From Anaerolineae bacterium (GTDB taxonomy: Bacteria > Chloroflexota > Anaerolineae > Aggregatilineales > Aggregatilineaceae), in NCBI GenBank assembly GCA_018056405.1, contig JAGPFT010000029.1:1-13446 (forward strand): a stretch of 13,446 nucleotides of DNA, given 5' to 3'. Position 1 is the stretch's first letter. Every line of letters begins with the position of its first letter. The notes below the pieces were generated by a model, which had not been told where the DNA came from, made no database searches, and was given only the letters and a program-made list of their open reading frames with translations. A program made the position numbers and the translations under genes. This document shows, piece after piece, positions 7,156 through 13,446 of the stretch.

Positions 7156-8313
7156 ATGCTTATTACACGCGAGCAGCTTGAAGCGATTGAAGAGCGCACC
7201 CTGGCCCCCTATGCCCTGAAAAGCCGTGCCAGCAAGGGGCGTGAGCATCCAGAGGACGAGCCAGAGTACCGCACTGCGTTCCAGCGCGACCGCGACCGTA
7301 TCCTGCACACAACGGCTTTTCGCCGCCTGGAATACAAGACGCAGGTTTTCGTCAACTTCGAGGGCGACTACTACCGGACGCGCCTGACGCACACCCTCGA
7401 AGTGACGCAGATCGGGCGCAGCCTGGCCCGCGCCTTGGGGGCCAACGAAGACCTGGTGGAGGCGGTTTGCCTGGGGCACGATCTTGGCCATCCCCCCTTC
7501 GGTCACTCCGGCGAGACGATTCTCAATAAGTTAATGGCGGGACACGGTGGCTTTGATCACAACCGGCAGTCGCTGCGCATTGTGACACAGTTGGAAGCGC
7601 GCTATCCCGACTGGCCAGGGCTGAACCTGACCCACGAGTTGCGCGAAGGAATCGTCAAGCATGAGACCGAGTACGATCTGAGCGACTCGGCTGCGGACGG
7701 ATTCGATCCCCATCTGCGCGCTAGCCTGGAAGCGCAGATTGCCAATATCGCCGACGAGCTGGCCTACAACGCGCACGACCTGGACGACGGGCTGCGCTCT
7801 GGGCTGCTGGTGTCTCGCCAGCTTGACTCCCTGGGCATCTGGCAGATGCTCAAGGAAAGCATCGGCTGGGATGGGAAGAACTTCACCGAGCAGATCCGCC
7901 ATCGGATGATCCGGCGGATGCTGGGCATTGAGATTGACGACGTGATCGAGGCGACCGGCGCGGTGCTGGCGCGTTTGCAACCAGAGTCGGCAGAGGCCAT
8001 CCAACGTCTGCCGCACAACGTTGTGCAGCACTCCGATGAAATCAAACGCAGCAACGCGGAGCTTAAGACGTTTCTGTACAACGAGATGTACCACCACCAT
8101 CGCGTGGCGCGCATGGCGGTCAAGGCGGAGCGCTTCATCACGCAGATCTTCGAGACCTACATCGCCGAGCCAGGCCAGCTCCCGCCTTCCGTGCAGCGGG
8201 CCATAGAGGAGCGCGGCCTCTACCGCGCCGTCACCGACTACATCGCTGGCATGACCGACCGCTATGCGCTGCAGGAGTGGCAGAAGCTTTTCGACCCCTT
8301 CACGCGCACGTGA
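7156..8313 (+). CDS. dgt: dGTPase-like HD-domain nucleotide triphosphohydrolase
   Basis: Family members cleave dGTP or other dNTPs to the nucleoside and tripolyphosphate and so trim dNTP pools; which dNTP this one prefers cannot be read from sequence. The 385 residues are typical of the shorter dGTPase-like group. The HD metal site is complete: H79 in RLTHTLEV, H108-D109 in GHDLGHPPFGHSGE, and D200 in NIADELAYNAHDLDDG. The family N-terminus (LAPYALKS) and the FRRLEYKTQVF segment (55-65) are present. The start is chosen because the conserved N-terminus begins there, but there is no obvious Shine-Dalgarno sequence in the 20 bases upstream. This is unlike its neighbours and may mean weak or leader-dependent translation. 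It is followed after 36 bases by greA on the same strand with no terminator between, suggesting an operon. It lies next to uvrB, so repair and dNTP control genes are adjacent. Confidence 0.92.
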   Translation: MLITREQLEAIEERTLAPYALKSRASKGREHPEDEPEYRTAFQRDRDRILHTTAFRRLEYKTQVFVNFEGDYYRTRLTHTLEVTQIGRSLARALGANEDLVEAVCLGHDLGHPPFGHSGETILNKLMAGHGGFDHNRQSLRIVTQLEARYPDWPGLNLTHELREGIVKHETEYDLSDSAADGFDPHLRASLEAQIANIADELAYNAHDLDDGLRSGLLVSRQLDSLGIWQMLKESIGWDGKNFTEQIRHRMIRRMLGIEIDDVIEATGAVLARLQPESAEAIQRLPHNVVQHSDEIKRSNAELKTFLYNEMYHHHRVARMAVKAERFITQIFETYIAEPGQLPPSVQRAIEERGLYRAVTDYIAGMTDRYALQEWQKLFDPFTRT

Positions 8314-8349
8314 CTTCCTCAGTTCGGAATTTCTGTAGAGGGTGACAAC

Positions 8350-8829
8350 ATGGCAGACGAACAACAATACCTGACGGCCCAGGGCGCAGCCGAGCTTCGC
8401 GCTGAACTCGAAGAACTGATCACTGTGCGGCGTCCCCGGCTGGCGGCGTTGCTCAAAGAGGCGATCAGCCAGGGCGATCTCTCTGAGAACGCCGACTACC
8501 ACGATGCCAAGGAGCAGCAAGCCTTCCTGGAGGGGCGGATCAAGTACCTGGAGAACCTGCTGCGTGTGGCGACGATCCTCGATGATCGCGAGGATGGCAA
8601 GGCTGCCGGCCTTGTCCAGCCCGGCGTGGAAGTGACTGTGCAGATGGACGACGAGCCGCCAGAGACCTATCGCATCGTAGGCGCGGCGGAAGCCGACCCG
8701 CGCAGCGGCAAGATTTCCAACGAGAGTCCGCTGGGCGCTGCGCTGTTGGGGCGTCGCGTAGGCGACACAGTGCGCGTGCAGACGCCGGGCGGCATCGTCG
8801 AGTTCCAGATCATCAAAATCACGCGCTAG
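8350..8829 (+). CDS. greA: Transcription elongation factor GreA
   Basis: GreA enters the secondary channel of RNA polymerase and stimulates cleavage of backtracked RNA. The protein is 159 residues, against about 158 in the family. The N-terminal coiled-coil hairpin spans about residues 9-77 and carries the GDLSENADY tip at 42-50; D43 and E46 correspond to the acidic residues that coordinate Mg in the polymerase active site. The C-terminal FKBP-like globular domain follows from about 85, with the PRSGKISNESPLGAALLGRRVGD core and a VEFQIIKI end. GAGGGTGA at 8338-8345 is a good ribosome site 4 bases before the ATG. It is the last gene of the dgt-greA unit and is followed at 8847-8878 by a strong hairpin. 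Confidence 0.97.
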   Translation: MADEQQYLTAQGAAELRAELEELITVRRPRLAALLKEAISQGDLSENADYHDAKEQQAFLEGRIKYLENLLRVATILDDREDGKAAGLVQPGVEVTVQMDDEPPETYRIVGAAEADPRSGKISNESPLGAALLGRRVGDTVRVQTPGGIVEFQIIKITR

Positions 8830-8846
8830 CTCCGGTGTGCAGATAT

Positions 8847-8878
8847 AACAGGGGCCTGCTTTTCGCCAGGCCCCTGTT
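8847..8878. terminator. Bidirectional hairpin terminator between convergent genes
   Basis: A perfect 12-bp stem (AACAGGGGCCTG with its complement) encloses an 8-base loop, CTTTTCGC. It starts 17 bases after the greA stop and lies 26 bases from the stop of the convergent gene, so it can serve both. The T-tracts are poor: GATTCC follows on the plus strand and TATATC on the minus strand. It may therefore act mainly as a transcript-end stem. Confidence 0.75.
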
Positions 8879-8904
8879 GATTCCGCTCTTGGACAAACGC
8901 CGAG

Positions 8905-10074
8905 TCAGTAGTTGAGCAATTCCGCCGTGTCGCCAAAGGCCGCTGACGAGTCCGGCGGTTGGCTGGAAGGCGCGCCACTGCTCAGTTTGGGCCAGGCCGC
9001 GATCTCAACCGCCAGCCGCTCGAAGAAGCTCTTAGGTGGCAGAGAGCCTTCGCCGTACTGCATGTCCACAATCCGCACCTGAACGCGCAGTGTCTCGGTC
9101 TCCAGGGCCGTCACTGCGCCGGGCCGGGCCAGCACAGCCTCGCCTTTGGGAGCCAACTTGGTGCGCAGCGCAGGGTCGTTGTAGGCATATTCTGACATGA
9201 GCACCTTCGTGACTGTGCGGATGTCGTTTTTGTCGAACAGCCAGACTTCGGTAGCCGTGACCTTTTTCGGCTCTCCTACTCCAATCGTCTCGGAGATGCC
9301 CGATCCACACTCCCCCAGGAACTCTCCCTTCGCTGTCTCGATGCTGAAGGAATCATCGTACAGGTCATCACCGAGCACATAAGTGGATACGAACTGCCCT
9401 GCCGGCGGCACTTCCCCCCGCGCTTCGAAGTCTGTCTTCTCTTTGGCCGCTGCCCGCTTCATGGCGACGATTTCAGCGCGCCCGGCTCCGCCCGGCCCGA
9501 TCGGTGCAGTAGTGCCCAGCGCCACCTCAGGGGCAGGCTTGCTCTTGGCCCACTTGCCGACCGGCACGGCCCAATAGAACGTGAAGAACAGTGCCAGCAA
9601 CAGGCCGATAATCGCCGTCCCGACGATACAGGCCAGCGGCCCCAGGATTCCGCCCAGGAAGCCGGTCTTGATCTTTTCGCTCTGCTTGGCTGCCGCTGCG
9701 CTGCTATTCTGGGCGATAGGCATCAGGGCTTGCAGTTGGCTTGCCAGTTCCGGCTCGTCGGCGGCATTGTCGTCAATGAGCTTCTGGATCATGCGGGGGG
9801 TCACGCCCGCCGCAACGATCTTGCGCTGAGCCTCCGCCGTGTCACCGCTCTGGGCGAACTCGACGGCGGTCATCTTGATCCACTGATCTTTGTACCCATC
9901 GGCCAGGTGAACCGGCTCTGCATCGCGGAACTTGATCGGCGCGCCCTCATACGCCCAGGCGAGACCAATGATGACGCCCAGCAGCACAAACCCCAGCCGG
10001 ACCAATGATGGCGCGAGGGTGCTCACAGCCGCCTTGCCAAGGACATTGAACTGACCTGTCAGGCGTTTTATCAT
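8905..10074 (-). CDS. Unrecognised two-TM membrane protein
   Basis: I do not recognise a characterised family. With the ATG at 10074 the protein has 389 residues. A GTG 18 codons further up (10128) is also in frame, but it sits inside the operator dyad, about 14 bases from the predicted transcription start, and has no ribosome site. AGGCGAG precedes the 10074 ATG by 6 bases, and MIKRLTGQFN is a natural basic start. There is one TM helix at about 24-42 and a second, long hydrophobic stretch at about 138-170 rich in Gly and Leu. Between them is a helical, polar segment of about 95 residues. After a Pro/Ala/Gly-rich linker, residues about 225-365 look like a beta-rich soluble domain (FVSTYVLGDDLYDDSF...GECG...VWLFDK). 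The tail is Ser/Pro/Ala-rich. It has its own promoter and is separated from the sugar-transporter operon by a terminator. Confidence 0.8.
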   Translation of the reverse strand: MIKRLTGQFNVLGKAAVSTLAPSLVRLGFVLLGVIIGLAWAYEGAPIKFRDAEPVHLADGYKDQWIKMTAVEFAQSGDTAEAQRKIVAAGVTPRMIQKLIDDNAADEPELASQLQALMPIAQNSSAAAAKQSEKIKTGFLGGILGPLACIVGTAIIGLLLALFFTFYWAVPVGKWAKSKPAPEVALGTTAPIGPGGAGRAEIVAMKRAAAKEKTDFEARGEVPPAGQFVSTYVLGDDLYDDSFSIETAKGEFLGECGSGISETIGVGEPKKVTATEVWLFDKNDIRTVTKVLMSEYAYNDPALRTKLAPKGEAVLARPGAVTALETETLRVQVRIVDMQYGEGSLPPKSFFERLAVEIAAWPKLSSGAPSSQPPDSSAAFGDTAELLNY

Positions 10075-10122
10075 GGACGTCTCGCCTTTCTGTTCAAGCT
10101 GCCAGACGGTTGGGCAGCACTG

Positions 10123-10148
10123 GCTCACAACCCCTATGCGCTGTGAGC
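10123..10148 (-). promoter_or_regulatory. Operator-like inverted repeat over the start site of the two-TM protein gene
   Basis: GCTCACA (10123-10129) and TGTGAGC (10142-10148) form a perfect 7-bp dyad with a 12-base spacer. On the minus strand it begins directly after the TACAAT -10, so it covers roughly +1 to +20. The 26-bp span fits a dimeric repressor site. A 5' hairpin in the mRNA is the alternative. Confidence 0.45.
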
Positions 10149-10177
10149 ATTGTACATGAACACCCTGACCAGCACAA
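10149..10177 (-). promoter_or_regulatory. Promoter of the two-TM protein gene
   Basis: On the minus strand TTGTGC (10177-10172, 3 of 6) is followed after exactly 17 bases by TACAAT (10154-10149, 5 of 6). The predicted start, near 10142, lies about 70 bases before the chosen ATG. Confidence 0.5.
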
Positions 10178-10190
10178 ATCGCTCAAAGGA

Positions 10191-10218
10191 ACAGGCCGCC
10201 CGGTGATGAGCGGCCTGT
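10191..10218 (-). terminator. Terminator of the sugar-transporter operon
   Basis: A perfect 9-bp GC-rich stem (ACAGGCCGC with its complement) has a 10-base loop. On the minus strand the stem is followed by TCCTTTG. It lies 34 bases after the stop of the MalG-type permease and just before the next promoter, as expected for a Rho-independent terminator with a modest U-tract. Confidence 0.7.
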
Positions 10219-10251
10219 ACATGTTTGGCTGATCGGTGTGCGTCGCCCGGA

Positions 10252-11112
10252 TTATCCCTTGACGGCCCCTGCGGTCAGGCCCTCGATGATCCGGCGCTGG
10301 AAGATCAGCACCAGCACGAGCACGGGCACGGTCACTACAACGGTGGCGGCAATCCGGTCGGCGATGGGGATCTCGTAGCCGTAGCCACTGAAGTTGGCGA
10401 TGGCCACCGGGACGGTCTGAGATGCCTTGCTCACAAGAGTGAACGTCAGGGCAAACAGGTACTCATTCCACGCGGAGATGAAGGCCAACAGCCCAGTCGT
10501 CACTAGGGCGGGTGCGGTCAGCGGCACCAGGATGCGCCAGAAGGTCTGGAAGGACGTGGCACCGTCTACCAGTGCTGCCTGCTCGATCTCTGCGGGAAGT
10601 CCCTGGAAGAAGCTGGTTAGCACCCACACTGTGAACGGCAGCGTGAAGATCGGGTAGGTGAACATCAACGCGAGGGTTGAGCCGTAGATGTTCAGGTCGT
10701 TGACGATGGCGAACAGGCCCGACAGAATGGAAATCTGCGGGAACATCGTCATCGCCAGGACGGTATAAAGGACAACCATCCGCCCCTTGAAGTGCACCCG
10801 ACCCAGGGCATAGGCTGCGAACGAGCCTACGACAAGCGACGTGAGCACAGTTACGGTGGCCACGACAGCGGAGTTGAACATCGTGCGCATGAAGTCGCTG
10901 TCGCTGAAGAGATTCTGGTAGTTGACGAGCGTGGGGTCTTCCGGCAGGTAACGCGCGGCAATGAGCACCTGCGCGTTCGTTCGGAAGGAGATGCTGATCG
11001 CGTAGAAGAACGGCGACATAGTGTAGAAGGCGATGGCCAGCACCAGCAGCCAAAACAACCCCCGCCCAAGCCCCTCGCCAATCCCTTTTCTGGAGATCGT
11101 TAGCCTGTTCAT
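10252..11112 (-). CDS. MalG-type sugar ABC transporter permease
   Basis: This is the second inner-membrane permease of a CUT1 (carbohydrate uptake type 1) ABC importer. Its 286 residues carry six TM helices at about 17-38, 82-104, 113-134, 145-168, 199-216 and 253-271. The EAA loop, which docks the ATPase, is at about 177-198 (EQAALVDGATSFQTFWRILVPL) with the conserved Gly at 184. The C-terminus EGLTAGAVKG is the classic end of MalG/ThuG-type permeases. The substrate is probably an oligosaccharide such as maltose or trehalose, but this cannot be settled from a permease. Its ATG overlaps the stop of the MalF-type gene (ATGA, 4 bases), so translation is coupled. No ATPase gene follows; the next signal is a terminator. 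Confidence 0.95.
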   Translation of the reverse strand: MNRLTISRKGIGEGLGRGLFWLLVLAIAFYTMSPFFYAISISFRTNAQVLIAARYLPEDPTLVNYQNLFSDSDFMRTMFNSAVVATVTVLTSLVVGSFAAYALGRVHFKGRMVVLYTVLAMTMFPQISILSGLFAIVNDLNIYGSTLALMFTYPIFTLPFTVWVLTSFFQGLPAEIEQAALVDGATSFQTFWRILVPLTAPALVTTGLLAFISAWNEYLFALTFTLVSKASQTVPVAIANFSGYGYEIPIADRIAATVVVTVPVLVLVLIFQRRIIEGLTAGAVKG

Positions 11113-13019
11113 TCTCGCTCTATCCCCACAAACCTGACGTACACAACGGTGAAGATGAAGATGAGGATGAAGATCATCACCCCTACGGCAGAGGCATAAC
11201 CGTCCTGGCGATTGAGTACCAGGCGGTTGTAGTTGTAGCTGGCCATAGACGGACGTGTGGTATCTAGCAAGACCTGGAACACGTCAAACGCGCGCAGGGC
11301 ATCCAGCGTGCGAAAAACCAGCGCTACCGCAATCGTGGGCCGCAACAGCGGCAGCGTGATCGAGAGGAACTGGCGGGCTTTCGAGGCACCATCTACCGAC
11401 GCCGCCTCATACAGATCGCCTGGAATGACCTGCAGGCCAGCCAGCAACAGCAGCGCCATGAAGGGCGCTGTCTTCCACACATCTACCGCAATGATCGAAC
11501 TCATCCAGGGGCCTGTGGTGGCGAACCACTGCTGCGGGCCGGAGGCCAGCCCCAGGTCCATAAGGAGCTTGTTGAGGATGCCAGTCTGGTCGCCGCGCAT
11601 GATGGTTTGCCAGAGAACCGCCGAGACGACCGTGGGAATGGCCCAGGGCACCAGCATGGCCGTGCGCATCAGGCCGCGCCCCTTGAAGCTGGAATTGACA
11701 ACCATCGCGATAATCAGGCCAAGAATCAGTTCGAGCGTTACGGACACTACCGTGAAGCGCAGCGTATTCCAGATTGAGTTCAGGAAGATGGGGTCTTTGC
11801 CAAGCAGCCGCAGTCCTGTATCGCCGCCGGGTAGAGTCCAGGTCGTCGCCTCTTGATAACGGACAGTTTTTTTGCGCTCCTCGCTGCTGAGCGTTCTCAG
11901 CCGCTCGCGTTCTTGCTCTTCCACGCTCGATGGCTCCCACACGATGGAGCCATTCGGCGTGCGCGCGCATTCTCCGTTGTCATCCTTACGGCAGTTCACC
12001 GTGGCGAACTTGAAGCTCAGCATGTTCTGATAGTTAGCCAGCCCAATGTAACGCGCAGGACGATTCGTGCCGAACTCATCATCGGTCAGGCTCTTGATGA
12101 AGGTCTGTTCCAGAGGGCGCGCGGCAACCAACGCCAGGATGACCAGCGTGGGCACGAGCAGCGTCCAGGCAAACCGTGTCTGGCGCACGCTCAGGCTTTC
12201 TTCGCCGACAAAGAGCTGATCCACGACCACATTGAGCCATCTGTAGGCAATCGCCACCGGGATGATCCCCAGAAGAACAGGCACAGCGCTGGCCACTGCC
12301 TTGCCATACTTGAATGGCTCGCTGCCGGTCAGCCCTCCTTTGCCATTGACCCAGAAAACCCACGCCGCGCCCACTACCAGACCGATCGCCAGCCACAAGA
12401 GTACGACCAGCGCCCAACGCGCGGCTGTCAGATCGAAGCGGCGCAGGCGCATTCCCAGGCGCAGGCACAAAGCGCCCAGACCAATGACGATCAGCGGGAC
12501 TACGAAGCCGAAACTCTGGAGATAGGCAATGGCCACAGTGGGCGCGACATTCTTCTGAACGGTCCTGGTCAGTTCTGTCAAGGTACCGTCGGCTGAAGGC
12601 CGGAGGAACAGCAGGGTGATCTCAAAGTCGTCGTCTTCTAGCTTGACATGTTCCTCGGCAATCCGGGCGCGCACTTCTTCGAGGGTCATGCCCGTCACAT
12701 CGTCGCTGTCAACCTTCAGCAAACGGTCGCCCAGTCGGACACCCGTTATATCGGCGGGGCCGCCGGCTATCGGCCTGAGTTCGAAATAGGGCTGTTCGTC
12801 TTCAGCTTCTGGCACCACCTGCCGGATGTCTATGCCGATCCCAGGAATCTCTGGCCCCTGGGTGGCTTCACGGATTCTGTCATTGGTTGCAATGGCGTAG
12901 AACAGGTACGCAAATGCGAGCAGTCCGATGATCATCAACAGGCCGCTCACCAACTCCAGGGCAATGGTTTCTTGCTCTGTGGGCCGGCGCCGGCCAGTGG
13001 GAGGAGGGATGAGGGTCAT
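11109..13019 (-). CDS. MalF-type sugar ABC permease fused to an N-terminal PDZ-like module
   Basis: With the ATG at 13019 (8 bases after GGAGG) the protein has 636 residues. A GTG at 13028 touches the ribosome site and is less likely. The ordinary MalF-type part is about 280-636: TM at 283-303, 416-441, 452-473, 505-528, 553-572 and 609-632, with the EAA loop at 538-559 (EAASVDGASKARQFLSITLP). Most MalF-type subunits of this six-TM group have only about 300 residues. The extra 280 residues hold TM 23-45, a PDZ-like domain at about 55-155 whose core is AGGPADITGVRLGDRLLKVD (85-104) followed by VTGMTLEEVRARI, and TM 165-190, 202-224 and 241-262. Positive charges (RRR at 10-12; RLGMRLRR at 187-194) place the PDZ domain outside the cell. 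The loop after the first permease helix is about 110 residues, with C343 and C351 and a charged stretch at 366-386. It pairs with the downstream MalG-type subunit. What the PDZ domain binds is unknown. Confidence 0.92.
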   Translation of the reverse strand: MTLIPPPTGRRRPTEQETIALELVSGLLMIIGLLAFAYLFYAIATNDRIREATQGPEIPGIGIDIRQVVPEAEDEQPYFELRPIAGGPADITGVRLGDRLLKVDSDDVTGMTLEEVRARIAEEHVKLEDDDFEITLLFLRPSADGTLTELTRTVQKNVAPTVAIAYLQSFGFVVPLIVIGLGALCLRLGMRLRRFDLTAARWALVVLLWLAIGLVVGAAWVFWVNGKGGLTGSEPFKYGKAVASAVPVLLGIIPVAIAYRWLNVVVDQLFVGEESLSVRQTRFAWTLLVPTLVILALVAARPLEQTFIKSLTDDEFGTNRPARYIGLANYQNMLSFKFATVNCRKDDNGECARTPNGSIVWEPSSVEEQERERLRTLSSEERKKTVRYQEATTWTLPGGDTGLRLLGKDPIFLNSIWNTLRFTVVSVTLELILGLIIAMVVNSSFKGRGLMRTAMLVPWAIPTVVSAVLWQTIMRGDQTGILNKLLMDLGLASGPQQWFATTGPWMSSIIAVDVWKTAPFMALLLLAGLQVIPGDLYEAASVDGASKARQFLSITLPLLRPTIAVALVFRTLDALRAFDVFQVLLDTTRPSMASYNYNRLVLNRQDGYASAVGVMIFILIFIFTVVYVRFVGIERE

Positions 13020-13039
13020 AGGGAACACCTCCGTTCAAA

Positions 13040-13055
13040 CAAGAAGGGTTTCTTG
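13040..13055 (-). promoter_or_regulatory. Small hairpin just before the MalF-type ribosome site
   Basis: CAAGAA and TTCTTG form a perfect 6-bp stem with a 4-base loop. It ends 7 bases before GGAGG of the permease gene and follows the larger hairpin at 13066-13092. It may help set translation or mRNA stability of the permeases. Confidence 0.35.
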
Positions 13056-13065
13056 AAAATAAGGA

Positions 13066-13092
13066 TTGGGGGCAGATCAAGTCTGCCCCCAA
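13066..13092 (-). terminator. Intra-operon hairpin between binding-protein and permease genes
   Basis: A perfect 11-bp stem (TTGGGGGCAGA with its complement) has a 5-base loop. On the minus strand it is followed by TCCTTATTTT. It begins about 40 bases after the stop of the binding-protein gene and ends before the permease ribosome site. In sugar ABC operons such a stem commonly acts as a leaky terminator or 3' stabiliser that keeps binding protein in excess over permease. That role is inferred here. Confidence 0.7.
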
Positions 13093-13131
13093 CACGGTTA
13101 AGCTGCTAGTTCACAGGCGCTTGACTGCGCG

Positions 13132-13446
13132 CTATGGCAACTCGAAGCCAAGATCGGCCAGCGCCAGTTCAAGATCGGCCATGGCTGTCGCCGCGTCTAC
13201 ACTGCCGGCCAGCACACCGTTCACCGCCGTGTAGTAAAGCTCGGAGACCGCATTGTACTGGGCGCCAGCGACAGCGGGCCGCGCGATGGCGGATTCGAGC
13301 ACGTTGCCCATCGAGGCCAGATAAGGCAGCGCCTCAAGCAGTTCGGCATCCTCGTAGAGCGCCGGCATGACCGGTTGCTCGCCGCGAGCCAGGTGGAAGT
13401 CCACAAGCTGATCGTAGGAAGTCACCCAGATGGCGAACGCGGACGC
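13132..13446 (-). CDS. Sugar ABC transporter solute-binding protein, C-terminal fragment
   Basis: Only the last 104 residues are in the window; the reading frame is open at the edge. The segment AFAIWVTSYDQLVDFHLARGEQPVMPALYED, then a region with IARPAVAGAQYNAVSELYYTAVNGVLAG and a final helix that ends LALADLG, is the usual C-terminal lobe end of family 1 extracellular solute-binding proteins of CUT1 importers. In these proteins a RPxxxxYxxxS motif precedes the last helices and a G-xxxAxxAxxxxxxxL tail. The position immediately upstream of the MalF- and MalG-type permeases on the same strand supports this. In a Chloroflexota-type cell it would be a secreted lipoprotein; that end is not visible. 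The substrate is unknown. Confidence 0.82.
   Translation of the reverse strand, partial: ASAFAIWVTSYDQLVDFHLARGEQPVMPALYEDAELLEALPYLASMGNVLESAIARPAVAGAQYNAVSELYYTAVNGVLAGSVDAATAMADLELALADLGFELP

Noticed and set aside
7531..8520. A 329-codon minus-strand frame opposite dgt and greA.
   Set aside because: It is antisense to conserved motifs of both genes and spans their junction.
10075..10128. An 18-codon N-terminal extension of the two-TM protein from a GTG.
   Set aside because: It would start inside the dyad about 14 bases from the predicted transcription start, with no ribosome site; the ATG at 10074 has one.
13020..13028. A GTG start for the MalF-type permease three codons upstream.
   Set aside because: The GTG touches the GGAGG itself; the ATG at 13019 has the normal 8-base spacing.

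Overview
This window is about 60% GC by eye and looks like a chromosomal segment from a bacterium of the phylum Chloroflexota, probably Anaerolineae-like. That placement is an inference. It rests on the secreted proteins built only of PPC (bacterial pre-peptidase C-terminal) repeats, the CUT1 sugar-transporter style, and a Gram-positive-type SOS box in front of uvrB. No rRNA or taxonomic marker is present. I see no tRNA, rRNA, CRISPR array, integrase or insertion sequence.

Left part (1-3326, minus strand): two tandem genes for exported proteins made of PPC-like beta-sandwich repeats. The upstream one has 875 residues and seven repeats. The downstream one runs off the window edge and shows two repeats. 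They are 10 bases apart and share one good promoter.

Divergent spacer (3327-3763): a promoter for the PPC pair, a 114-bp nested palindromic element that resembles a dispersed repeat or MITE, a second long imperfect hairpin, and a weak promoter for the next gene.

Central part (3764-8829, plus strand): housekeeping genes. These are a PHP-domain phosphoesterase, UvrB (excision repair), a dGTPase-like HD hydrolase and GreA. uvrB has its own promoter, with a GAAC-N4-GTTC LexA/DinR-type box over the predicted transcription start. dgt and greA form a likely two-gene operon ending in a strong hairpin that also lies at the end of the convergent gene.

Right part (8905-13446, minus strand): an unrecognised two-TM membrane protein with its own promoter and an operator-like dyad, and a CUT1 (maltose/trehalose-type) ABC importer operon. 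The operon reads solute-binding protein (C-terminus only), hairpins, MalF-type permease, MalG-type permease, terminator. The MalF-type permease is unusual. It carries an N-terminal membrane-anchored PDZ-like domain, three extra TM helices and an enlarged external loop in front of or within an otherwise normal permease. No ATPase gene is seen beside the permeases, so the importer probably uses one encoded elsewhere.

The best candidate for something little described is this PDZ-permease fusion. The SOS box of uvrB, the operator dyad at 10123-10148 and the palindromic element at 3453-3566 are smaller but concrete observations.
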